Below, one piece after another: positions 15,671 through 23,411 of a stretch of 49,343 bases of DNA. A model generated the notes under the pieces. It did no database searches. It was not told the DNA's origin and worked only from the letters and a program-made list of their open reading frames with translations. The translations under genes and the position numbers were made by a program. The stretch is taken from the NCBI GenBank assembly GCA_002396485.1, contig DGXZ01000029.1, positions 44,102-93,444 on the forward strand, read 5' to 3'. Numbering within the stretch: position 1 is the stretch's first letter; every line of letters starts with the position of its first letter. The stretch is from Spartobacteria bacterium UBA5019. GTDB taxonomy: Bacteria > Verrucomicrobiota > Verrucomicrobiia > Chthoniobacterales > Terrimicrobiaceae.

Positions 15671-17908
15671 ATGAACAAGACAACTCTTCTTGGCAGCGTC
15701 TCTGCCTTCATGCTCGCCGCCGCGCCTTTCGCGCAGCTTGCAGCTCAAACAATAGCCGCCCCACTTCGGATCGGCGATCGCGTGCAAACGGTGAAGCCCT
15801 CACCCGTTTGGAACAATCCCCCCGCCGCTGGTGAAGTTGTCGGCAACCAGCCGACTCAATCCTCGGGCGCCGTCACAGCAGGTCCCGTCCGTGCTGGAGA
15901 CTCGTGGTGGTGGCAGGTGAATTTCAACACTGGCGCGGATGGCTGGATTGCGGAGCGCGAGATTCGAAATCCCCAGGGACAGGCTCCCGGTCCCCGCCTG
16001 AGTCCGAGCGCTCCAGCGCCAAGGCCCTCGGCAGTGGATGCTGTAGCGGATGTCCAACCGGCAGGAAACAGCACGGTGGATACAGCGAATGTCGTCCTGC
16101 GTGGAAAAGTGACGCCAGATGTCTACGCCGCCCCTCTGGTTTCCTTTGTGCTGAATGGCAAAAAAGTCACGCTTGATAAAGAAGGCCGCTTCAGCCTGCC
16201 AGTGACGCTGGTTCCCGGCGCGAACAAGTTCACCCTTGAAGTGAGCACGCCGAATCCCCGCCAGCACGCGAACCAGATTTCCGCCTACCTCGATGGCTCG
16301 GTCATCTATGGATCTGATGCCACGCGGGCAGCGGCTCTGAGGACTTTCACTGGAGGAAAACTAAAGACCAGCGAAGGCAACCTCATGCCACTGAACACTG
16401 CGGGTCTCGCCAATGCCAACGACGCCCACATTTTTCCAGATAACCAGATGTTCCTCAGCGGCGATGTGCGGGCAAATGAAAATGTCGAGCTGAGCGCCAT
16501 CCACACCCTCTTCCTTCGTGAGCATAATCAAATCGCCGCTGTCATCGCTGCGGCAAATCCCTCATTCACGGATGAGCAGGTCTTTCAAAATGCCCGGCGC
16601 ATCGTTGTCGGAGAGCTTCAAGTCATCACCTACCGCGAATTCCTTCCGGCGCTCCTAGGATCCAAGGCCCTGCGTCCGTATGATGGCTACAAACCCGATG
16701 TGAATCCTGGCATCGCGACCGAGTTCTCCACGGCGGCCTACCGCATCGGCCACACGCTCATCAATGACGACGTGGAGCTCCTGGACAACGAGGGCAACGA
16801 AATCGAGGAGGCCCTTGAGCTGGCGGAGGCGTTCTTCAACCCATCTGTGCTCAAAGCCGTCGGCCCCGATCCCCTGCTGAAATACCTCGCCACGGACAAA
16901 GCTCAGGAAGTCGACACGCAACTCGTCGGTGGTCTGCGCAACTTCCTCTTCGGCCCTCCCGGAGCGGGCGGATTCGACCTCGCCTCGCTGAATATCCAAC
17001 GCGGCCGCGACCATGGACTCTCCGACTACAACACCACCCGCGCCGCCTACGGTCTTCCGAAAGTGAAGTCCTTCGCCGAGATCACCAGCGATCCAGCCCT
17101 GCAAGCCAAGCTGCTCTCGCTCTACGGCAGCGTGGACAATATCGACCTCTGGGTCGGAGGCCTTTTGGAGAACCATCTGCCCGGCTCAAGCGTGGGCGCG
17201 ACATTCCAACGGATTCTGGTCGATCAATTCGAGCGTCTCCGTGATGGCGACCGGTTCTGGTATGCGAGGGTCTTCTACGGCCCGCAGCTTGCCGCACTCG
17301 AAGCCACTCGGCTATCGGACATCATCCGCCGCAACACATCCCTCACAAAAATTCAGGACAATGTGTTTTTCTACGAAGACACGACGCTCGCTGGCTTGGT
17401 TGCTAAAACCGGCTCCCTCCCCGCCGCTCTCCTCAAACCCGCTCCCGCAAAGGACCCTGTTCCTGCGCTGGATGGAAAACTCAACAACCCAGGCCACACG
17501 ACTTGGGGCGTTGCCGGAGCCGACCTCATGCGCTTCGCCTCGGCCGCCTACAGCGATGGACTCTCGACGCCTGCCGGATCCACGCGTCCGAGTGCCCGCC
17601 TCATCAGCAACATGCTCTGCGACCACACCACGACGCTGCCCAACGCCCGCAACCTCTCGGATTGGATCTACGGCTGGGGCCAGTTCATCGACCACGATCT
17701 TGACCTGACCACCAGCGGCGATGTGGCCTTCGATATCGCAGTCCCGGCCGGCGATCCCTACTTCGATCCCAAGGGAACCGGCACAGCCAAAATCTACCTG
17801 AGCCGCTCGATCTACGACTCAGCCACAGGAACGACGACAGCCAATGTCCAGAAGCAAACCTACACGCTGAACTACAAACCCAAGCCAACTCCCCCTCCTC
17901 GCAGGTAA
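15671..17908 (+). CDS. Secreted animal-type heme peroxidase with apparently circularly permuted domain
   Basis: 745 residues. Order: signal peptide (1-26), SH3-like domain (about 33-98), Pro-rich linker, Ig-like domain (about 125-193), peroxidase C-terminal block (195-570), linker, peroxidase N-terminal block (about 600-725), and a final strand (QTYTLNYKPKP) resembling the missing end of the Ig-like domain. Key residues of the family are all present: catalytic Arg267 and heme-linking Glu270 in GDVRANE, proximal His361 in YRIGHT, Asn441 in LNIQRGRDHG, and distal Gln671, Asp674, His675 in GQFIDHDLD. In known family members the distal His block comes first. It probably oxidises halides or organics outside the cytoplasm. 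Divergent from the ECF sigma operon, sharing a repeated promoter-like element. Confidence 0.88.
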   Translation: MNKTTLLGSVSAFMLAAAPFAQLAAQTIAAPLRIGDRVQTVKPSPVWNNPPAAGEVVGNQPTQSSGAVTAGPVRAGDSWWWQVNFNTGADGWIAEREIRNPQGQAPGPRLSPSAPAPRPSAVDAVADVQPAGNSTVDTANVVLRGKVTPDVYAAPLVSFVLNGKKVTLDKEGRFSLPVTLVPGANKFTLEVSTPNPRQHANQISAYLDGSVIYGSDATRAAALRTFTGGKLKTSEGNLMPLNTAGLANANDAHIFPDNQMFLSGDVRANENVELSAIHTLFLREHNQIAAVIAAANPSFTDEQVFQNARRIVVGELQVITYREFLPALLGSKALRPYDGYKPDVNPGIATEFSTAAYRIGHTLINDDVELLDNEGNEIEEALELAEAFFNPSVLKAVGPDPLLKYLATDKAQEVDTQLVGGLRNFLFGPPGAGGFDLASLNIQRGRDHGLSDYNTTRAAYGLPKVKSFAEITSDPALQAKLLSLYGSVDNIDLWVGGLLENHLPGSSVGATFQRILVDQFERLRDGDRFWYARVFYGPQLAALEATRLSDIIRRNTSLTKIQDNVFFYEDTTLAGLVAKTGSLPAALLKPAPAKDPVPALDGKLNNPGHTTWGVAGADLMRFASAAYSDGLSTPAGSTRPSARLISNMLCDHTTTLPNARNLSDWIYGWGQFIDHDLDLTTSGDVAFDIAVPAGDPYFDPKGTGTAKIYLSRSIYDSATGTTTANVQKQTYTLNYKPKPTPPPRR

Positions 17909-17928
17909 GCCCTGGGCCATTCCGAAAC

Positions 17929-17967
17929 AAAAAGCCACCCCGCCTCTCATGGCAGGGTGGCTTTTTT
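17929..17967 (+). terminator. Rho-independent terminator after the peroxidase gene
   Basis: Arms AAAAAGCCACCC and GGGTGGCTTTTTT with a 14-base loop, 20 bp after the stop codon. A run of six T follows the stem and a run of A precedes it, so it could work in both directions and also end transcripts from the minus-strand RluA gene. Confidence 0.85.
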
Positions 17968-17987
17968 AAATCTGAGAACCCTGAAAC

Positions 17988-18018
17988 GAATTTTTAAACA
18001 GGATGACAGGATTGAAAT
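17988..18018 (-). repeat. Dispersed CCTGT intergenic repeat, copy 2
   Basis: On the minus strand it reads CAATCCTGTCATCCTGTTT followed by an A-rich end, related to the copies at 4105-4140 and 40211-40243. A different dispersed repeat follows 80 bp later. Confidence 0.45.
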
Positions 18019-18099
18019 GAATCACAGGAATGCCTTAGGGGGTGTTAGAGGCCCCATAAAACATTAGATGCTTATAGAAGTGTGAACAACTCATCCTCT

Positions 18100-18124
18100 G
18101 TGCTCTCTGTGTCCTCTGTGGTTA
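18100..18124 (+). repeat. 25 bp CTCTGTG-type dispersed repeat, copy 1
   Basis: A pyrimidine/GTG-rich unit (contains CTCTCTGTGTCCTCTGTGG) identical over 25 bp to 22049-22073. Both copies lie between genes. Similar CTCTGTG repeats are scattered in many unrelated genomes; their role is unknown. Confidence 0.6.
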
Positions 18125-18141
18125 ATTCTGCTGAATTCGGG

Positions 18142-19017
18142 TTAAACCAAGCGCGCAAGTTCCTTGGGCAGCGGGCAGGTGAATACCATGTCCTTGCCGC
18201 TCACAGGATGCGGAAACCGCAGCGCGCTGGAGTGCAGGCCCAGACGCTTCGCGGGATTGCTCTTCGCCCCGTATTTTTTGTCCCCGATGATCGGACATCC
18301 GGCTTCAGCGAGTTGCACGCGGATTTGGTGTCGGCGGCCGGTTTCTAAAGTCAGCTCGACCAGCGAGCGGTTCGGAATCGATGCCAACACACGGAAATGG
18401 GTCACCGCGTGGCGGGTGTTTTCGCTCCGAGCGACACTGAAAACCTTGTAGGGATTGGTTTCATCCAGATCGGACTCAAAAATGCCCGAACTCTCGCGCA
18501 GGCGTCCTTCCACAACGGCTTCGTAGCGTTTCTCCGCATCGTCCCAGCGGGATTGCAGGATTTCCTTCGACTCGGGAGTCTTGGCAAAAACCATGAGGCC
18601 CGAGGTCTCCTTGTCCAGACGATGCACGATCCAGACTCTCGCACGGGCCATCGGGTTACCGCTGCGCACATGGTCCGTGAGCTGATGGTAGGCCGTGCGC
18701 TCCTGTTCCGCCTCGCTGGCAATGCTGAGGAGGCTCGGCGGCTTGTCGATGACGATGATGTCCGCATCCTCAAAAAAGACACGAATGCCCGAGCCGACCA
18801 GAGAACGCGGCGCGGCATAGCGATCATTCCGCACCGCAACGACATCCCCCGGCTCGAGCGGGTGATTGAACTGCGAAATCGGACGCCCGTTCACCGTGAT
18901 CGCCTGAAATTTCAACCAAGTGCGAATCTGTTTCTTCTTCAGATCCGGCCAAGCCTCGAAACAATATGCCAACAACTCGGCAGGACTCGAAACAGTGGAA
19001 GGCTTGGGCATCGACAT
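18142..19017 (-). CDS. RluA-family pseudouridine synthase
   Basis: 291 residues with an N-terminal S4-like RNA-binding region (about 10-65, including KKKQIRTWLKF and VNGRPI) and a RluA catalytic domain. The active-site motif HRLDKETSGL holds Asp135; RRHQIRVQLAEAGCPIIGDKKYG is the second family signature. It converts specific uridines in rRNA or tRNA to pseudouridine; which site (RluC, RluD or other) cannot be fixed here. The gene is followed by the terminator shared with the peroxidase gene and preceded by the decayed prmA-like fragment. Confidence 0.9.
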   Translation of the reverse strand: MSMPKPSTVSSPAELLAYCFEAWPDLKKKQIRTWLKFQAITVNGRPISQFNHPLEPGDVVAVRNDRYAAPRSLVGSGIRVFFEDADIIVIDKPPSLLSIASEAEQERTAYHQLTDHVRSGNPMARARVWIVHRLDKETSGLMVFAKTPESKEILQSRWDDAEKRYEAVVEGRLRESSGIFESDLDETNPYKVFSVARSENTRHAVTHFRVLASIPNRSLVELTLETGRRHQIRVQLAEAGCPIIGDKKYGAKSNPAKRLGLHSSALRFPHPVSGKDMVFTCPLPKELARLV

Positions 19018-19171
19018 GATTCTACCAAAACCTCATGCCTTGGGAAAAAAAATTGCATAGACGCCGGGCAAATCCCCACGCACCATTTGCCGCGCTTGAT
19101 GAGGCACGGGGTGCCGAGGCCGCATTTTTAGGGGGTGCTGACTTTGGAGGCTTGGCGCACGAGGAGGCCTT

Positions 19172-19394
19172 TCCGCTAGTCCAGACCTCGGACGATAGGT
19201 GCGTCATTTTTTCTCCAAAGTTGCAAACCAACTGCTCGACGGTCTTCTTGTCGCCGAAAACCTGGATCTTGAGCGCGCTGGATTCCGGTTGCGTGAGCAT
19301 GACCAAATGCTCGGGGTCAATATGAGAAAGCCTCGCATACACAATCCTCTTCCAGCCGTTGCGTGCTCAAGCGTGTCCATCGATGCATTGCCAT
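19172..19394 (-). pseudogene. Fragment of a PrmA-like gene (ribosomal protein L11 methyltransferase N-terminus)
   Basis: From ATG 19394 the minus strand encodes MAMHRWTRLSTQRLEED, then a one-base insertion relative to the copy at 23149-23279 shifts the frame; the next frame continues RLSHIDPEHLVMLTQPE and KIQVFGDKKTVEQLV to about residue 75. After this the match fades and no methyltransferase domain follows before rluA. The plan resembles the N-terminal domain of PrmA, but this identification is from memory of family pattern and is tentative. The first 132 bases form one of the direct repeats that bound the decayed island. Confidence 0.4.
19263..19394. repeat. Island-bounding direct repeat, left copy
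   Basis: 132 bp that match 23149-23279 with about six substitutions and one indel (about 95% identity by eye). Homology stops exactly at the ATG of the prmA-like fragment on one side and at a TGGAT on the other. The 3.7 kb between the copies holds the SNF2 helicase remnant, vapBC and a methyltransferase fragment. Confidence 0.75.
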
Positions 19395-19527
19395 GAGGGC
19401 AGTTATGCCGAATCGCCGGGAAATTGCCATTTTCCGCAGTGGTTCTTTATTTTTTGCACTTGTGGAATGACGACTGGCTCGACTGCCGCCGTGGACTCCA
19501 GTAGTGATTGTTTAGCTTTTCCAATCA

Positions 19528-21983
19528 GTGTCCATTTCTTCTTATCACGCCAAGTATTTTGCTCATGAGCTAACGAAACGCTGCCCTTCGGATAGCGTGG
19601 AGAAGCTTGCAGCGTCACTGGCAGATGCCCAGGTTGATTGAATCCACACCAGATCGATGCGGCATTGTTTGCTTTTCGCTCACCGCTCTCGAAAGGTGCC
19701 ATTCTGGCGGACGAGGTTGGCTTGGGCAAAACCATCGAGGCCGGCATTCTGCTCTCTCAGAGCAAGTTTTCGGTGATTTGAAAAGTTTTAAGTCGCAGTT
19801 CTGCTCCAATCGAAGCAAAGCCGACCATGAGGCACTGAAGAACCTCCCTCACCGTTTAGAGCACCTCGAAAGCACTCTCCGCACCAATGTGGACCACGAA
19901 TCGCTAAGGGATCGCTTGAAAGCCGTGTGCCAGCGCACGCTTCGACGACAGGTTCTCGAATACATCCAATACACGAATCGTATCCCCATCACGCAGGAAT
20001 TTGTTCCGACAGCAGAAGAGCAGAAACTTTACGACCTGGTTTCGGAGTATCTTCAGCGGCCAAATCTCTATGCGCTGCCTTCGTCGCAGCGCAAGCTGAT
20101 GACTTTAATTTTACGGAAGCTTTTGGCCTCCTCGACTTATGCCATCTCGGGAACCCTTGGCGCATTGGCCACGCGATTGGAGATCACTGCGAAGAACCAG
20201 AAAGCACCGGAACTTCAGCCTTCAGAAATTTCACCGGATTTTGAAACCATCGATGAACTCGAGGAGGAGCGACAATCGTTAGCCGAATTTCAGACGCTGG
20301 CGGACTCCATCGTTCGCAATTCCAAAGGAGAGGCCCTCCTCGCCGCACTTCGCAGCGGCTTTGCCAAGGCGCAGGAACTCGGCGCAAAAAAAAGCCATCA
20401 TCTTCACCGAGTCCACACGCACGCAGAAATACCTCCTGCAAGTCCTCGAGGCCTCGCCCTACAAGGGAAAAATCGTTCTGTTCAACGGCAACAATAAAGA
20501 CCCTCGCTCGCGCGAGATTTACAAAGCCTGGATACAGCAGCATCAAAGAACGGATCGCGTGACGGGCTCGCCCACGGCGGATATGCGCGCCGCGCTGGTG
20601 GATTACTTCCGCGAGGAAGCCACGATCATGGTGGCCACGGAAGCGGCGGCGGAAGGCATCAACCTGCAATTTTGCTCACTCGTGGTGAACTACGACCTGC
20701 CTTGGAACCCACAGCGCATCGAGCAGCGAATCGGGCGCTGCCACCGCTACGGCCAAAAGAATGAAGTGGTGGTGGTGAACTTCCTTAACAAAAACAACGC
20801 TGCAGATAAGCGTGTGTATGAACTCCTGAAAGACAGGTTCCAGCTTTTCAGCGGCGTATTCGGAGCCAGCGACGAAGTGCTGGGGAGCATCGAGTCCGGC
20901 GTGGATTTTGAGACGCGCATCGCGGCCATCTACCAGAGGTGTCGAAGCGCGGAGGAAATTGCGGAAGCCTTCAAAAAGCTCCAAAGCGACATGGAGGAGC
21001 AGATCGACGAGCGCATGCAGGAGACGCGCCGCAAGCTGCTCGAAAATTTCGATGAAGAAGTTCAGGAGAAACTTCGCGTGCAGTTGCGCGAGAGCACGGA
21101 AGCCCTCGGGCGTTACGAGCAATGGCTGTGGGCGCTCACGCGCTACTGCCTGCGCGACTGCGCGGAGTTCTCCGATGATCAAAAATCCTTCCGCCTTATC
21201 TCGAATCCGTTCCCTGGCGAAAACATTCATCTCGGCCCGTATCGAGTCGGGAAGCATGTGGAGGATGTGAACCTCTACCGCGCGGGGCATCCGCTGGCGC
21301 AGCGCATCATCGCGCAATGCCGGGAGCTAGAGCTACCTCCTGCGGAGATCCGCTTCGATTACTCCGGCACAGGCCGCAACATCGCGGCGTTGGATTCACT
21401 ACGCGGCGAGAGGGGATGGCTCACGGCCTACTCCATCACCGTCACGGCGTTTGAAACCCAAGACCATGTCCTCTTAGTCGGCTGCAAAGATGATGAAACG
21501 CCACTCTTGCCGGAACAATGCCAGCGGCTCTTTACACTGGCAGGAGAATCCGCAGAGACTTCCACCGACGCCGCAAAGATTGCGCGAGGTTCTCTGGAAG
21601 GTGGGCTAGCGAAGCATCGCGGCGATATCCTTGAAAATCTGAGCGCGAAAAACGGCACATACTTCGAGGCGGAACTCGATAAGCTCGACCGCTGGGGCGA
21701 AGACCAGCGCGCCACCTTGAAGCTAGAACTTAAAGAGCTCGAGGATCGCATCAAGGAAGTGAAGCGCGCGGCGAGGACGGCGGCGAACCTGCCGGAAAAG
21801 CTGAAACTGGAGCGCGAGCGCAAACAGTTGGACGCGAAGCGGGATGAAGCCTGGAAAGATTACGAGCTTGCAGCCCGCCAGATCGAGGCCAAGAAAGATG
21901 CGCTCATGGATGAAGTGGAAAAACGCCTACAACAACAGGTGAGCGAAAACGAGCTTTTTACCATTCGCTGGAGATTGGAATGA
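19528..21983 (+). pseudogene. Broken SNF2/RapA-like helicase gene of a restriction/defence system
   Basis: A GTG at 19528 opens a family-typical N-terminus (YHAKYFAHELTKRCPSD). A missing T near 19639 shifts the frame; the next piece holds motif I (ADEVGLGKTIEAGILLSQ). At about 19761 roughly 120 codons are missing, including the DExH motif II, and reading jumps to FGDLKSF. An A8 run at 20386-20393 adds another frameshift. From there to 21983 the frame is open: helicase C domain with MVATEAAAEGINLQ and QRIGRCHRYGQ, then a long coiled-coil tail. Lacking motif II and in three frames, it cannot be an active helicase. Relatives accompany type III-like methylases in defence loci, as here. Confidence 0.85.
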
Positions 21984-22048
21984 GCTCCTAACTAACAGGT
22001 TCTATCATCTTCATAAAAAGCATTATGCAAAACCCTGGTTTTTTCTCC

Positions 22049-22073
22049 GTGCTCTCTGTGTCCTCTGTGGTTA
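22049..22073 (+). repeat. 25 bp CTCTGTG-type dispersed repeat, copy 2
   Basis: Identical to 18100-18124. It lies 65 bp after the helicase remnant, inside the 226 bp gap before vapB. The rest of the gap holds the vapB operator repeats and no gene. Confidence 0.6.
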
Positions 22074-22176
22074 GTTCCCCTCCAGCCGTGCTCCGCCCGC
22101 GGGTTGCTGAAAATAAATGACAGCTATGTCTTGCAATCTCCAACTGGTTGGCATATGCCACGCCTAAAAATGAGTT

Positions 22177-22203
22177 TGTGATACTGTAAATATGTGATAC
22201 TGT
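22177..22203 (+). promoter_or_regulatory. Two 11 bp direct repeats upstream of vapB
   Basis: TGTGATACTGT occurs twice with a 5 bp spacer, ending 6 nt before the vapB GTG. Spacing of 16 bp and position fit an operator for an autoregulating antitoxin with a ribbon-helix-helix fold. Confidence 0.45.
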
Positions 22204-22209
22204 GAAATT

Positions 22210-22455
22210 GTGAAAAACCTAACTATCGCACTCGACGACGAAACATACCGAAGAGCCCGAGTGTTTGCCGCCCAGCGGGATGCCTCCATATCGGCTCTTG
22301 TCAAAAAATACCTCTGTTCGCTCACCGAGGAGATAACCGCGTTGCGCGATTTCAAGAAAGAACAAGAGGATTTGCTCGATAGCATCGCCCAGCGACATCC
22401 CCGATTCAAAGTGGCCGATAACCTCTCTCGCGAAGATCTTTATCAACGCCCATGA
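22210..22455 (+). CDS. Ribbon-helix-helix antitoxin of a VapBC pair
   Basis: 81 residues starting at GTG. The N-terminal MKNLTIALDDETYRRARVFA and SISALVKKYL segments fit a CopG/RHH DNA-binding fold; the C-terminal tail (FKVADNLSREDLYQRP) is the usual toxin-binding part. It overlaps the toxin gene by 4 nt. The pair looks intact inside an otherwise decayed island. No Shine-Dalgarno is clear, and the repeats directly upstream suggest self-regulation. Confidence 0.8.
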   Translation: MKNLTIALDDETYRRARVFAAQRDASISALVKKYLCSLTEEITALRDFKKEQEDLLDSIAQRHPRFKVADNLSREDLYQRP

Positions 22456-22871
22456 CTTTTCTCGATACCAATATCCTTCTCTACGCTGTCACGGCCGCCC
22501 CTGAGGAGGAAAAAAAACGCTCTATCGCCCGCTCCATCCTTCGCCATGACCACCTTTCCCTTTCTGTCCAAGTCTTGCAGGAGTTTTATGTTCAAGCTAC
22601 TCGAGCAAGTCGGCCAGACCCCTTGAGTCATGACGAGGCTTGTGCACTCATCGGGCATTGGCTTCGATTTCATGTTGTTCCCCTCACCGTGTCTGTTTTG
22701 CAAAACGCCCTCAAACTGAAATCCCTTTACCCAATATCCTACTGGGATGCCGCCATCGTCAGTGCTGCCTCCGCCGCCAAATGCAACATTCTTTTCTCTG
22801 AAGACCTGAGCCACGGCCAAGACTACGGTGGAGTCAAAGTCATAAACCCATTTCTTGAATCAACGCCATGA
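22452..22871 (+). CDS. PIN-domain toxin (VapC family)
   Basis: 139 residues with PIN-domain acidic residues in order: Asp5 (FLDTNILLY), Glu44 (VLQEFYVQ), Asp99 (SYWDAAIV) and Asp118 (SEDLSHG). VapC proteins are Mg-dependent ribonucleases, usually cutting tRNA or rRNA. It overlaps its antitoxin gene by 4 nt and the methyltransferase fragment by 4 nt, so vapBC sits inside what was a helicase-methylase operon. Confidence 0.88.
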   Translation: MTFLDTNILLYAVTAAPEEEKKRSIARSILRHDHLSLSVQVLQEFYVQATRASRPDPLSHDEACALIGHWLRFHVVPLTVSVLQNALKLKSLYPISYWDAAIVSAASAAKCNILFSEDLSHGQDYGGVKVINPFLESTP

Positions 22872-23158
22872 ACGAACACACCGAAAAACTCGACCTCACC
22901 TCTCTCGACATAGCCGCCGGGCAGCGGGAAAAATTGCGGCAGCTCTTCCCCGAAGCGATCACCGAGGGCGGCAAGGTGGACTTTGACCGGCTGAAAGCCA
23001 CGCTGGGCGAGGTGGTGGATACCGGCAAGGAACACTATGGCATGAACTGGCCGGGCAAGTCGGAGTGCTTCCGCACGATCCAGGCTCCGAGCCGCGCTAC
23101 GCTCCGGCCATGCCGCGAGGAGTCGGTCAGCTTCGATACCGCACAACTTGGATATTGA
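22868..23158 (+). pseudogene. N-terminal fragment of a type III (Mod-like) adenine DNA methyltransferase
   Basis: About 93 residues match the opening of Mod-type methyltransferases: LDLTSLDIAAGQREKLRQLFP, GKVDFDRLKATLGEVV, YGMNWPGKSE and IQAPSRATLRPC. In full proteins this precedes the ENLFIEGDNLEVLK and DPPYNTG motifs. Here the frame runs straight into the right direct repeat and stops at 23158, before any AdoMet or catalytic motif, so it cannot methylate DNA. The start ATG overlaps the vapC stop. The matching restriction subunit is absent. Confidence 0.8.
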
Positions 23159-23279
23159 GCGCGCTGGATTCCGGTTGCGTGAGCATGACCAAATGCTTGG
23201 GGTCAATATGAGAAAGCCTCACATACCAATCCTCTTCGATCCGTTGCGTGCTCAAGCGTGTCCATAGATGCATTGCCAT
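23149..23279. repeat. Island-bounding direct repeat, right copy
   Basis: 131 bp copy of 19263-19394. On the minus strand it reads MAMHLWTRLSTQRIEEDWYVRLSHIDPKHL without the frameshift seen in the left copy, then ends at the junction with the methyltransferase fragment. It begins exactly where the Mod-like sequence stops. Confidence 0.75.
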
Positions 23280-23375
23280 CGGGGGATTAAAGTCATTCCC
23301 GGCACACGATGTCATGTCCCTTCTTTTGCTTGCTTCAGGCGGGGCATCCTCCGATAAGTTACTTCCTTGCAAACG

Positions 23376-23394
23376 CCCCGTGACGGGGATTTTT
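23376..23394 (+). terminator. Short hairpin with T tail upstream of nuoG
   Basis: CCCCG TGA CGGGG followed by ATTTTT, ending 17 nt before the nuoG ATG. It may end transcripts arriving from the island or act as an attenuator. The 250 bp between the methyltransferase fragment and nuoG hold this, the right direct repeat, and no gene. Confidence 0.4.
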
Positions 23395-23411
23395 CCAGAG
23401 GATTTTCAAAC

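Noticed and set aside
19607..19780. Alternative in-frame start for the helicase remnant near 19607
   Set aside because: The first 60 or so codons in that frame are unlike the family, while the true motifs lie in two other frames, so this is a frameshift artefact.
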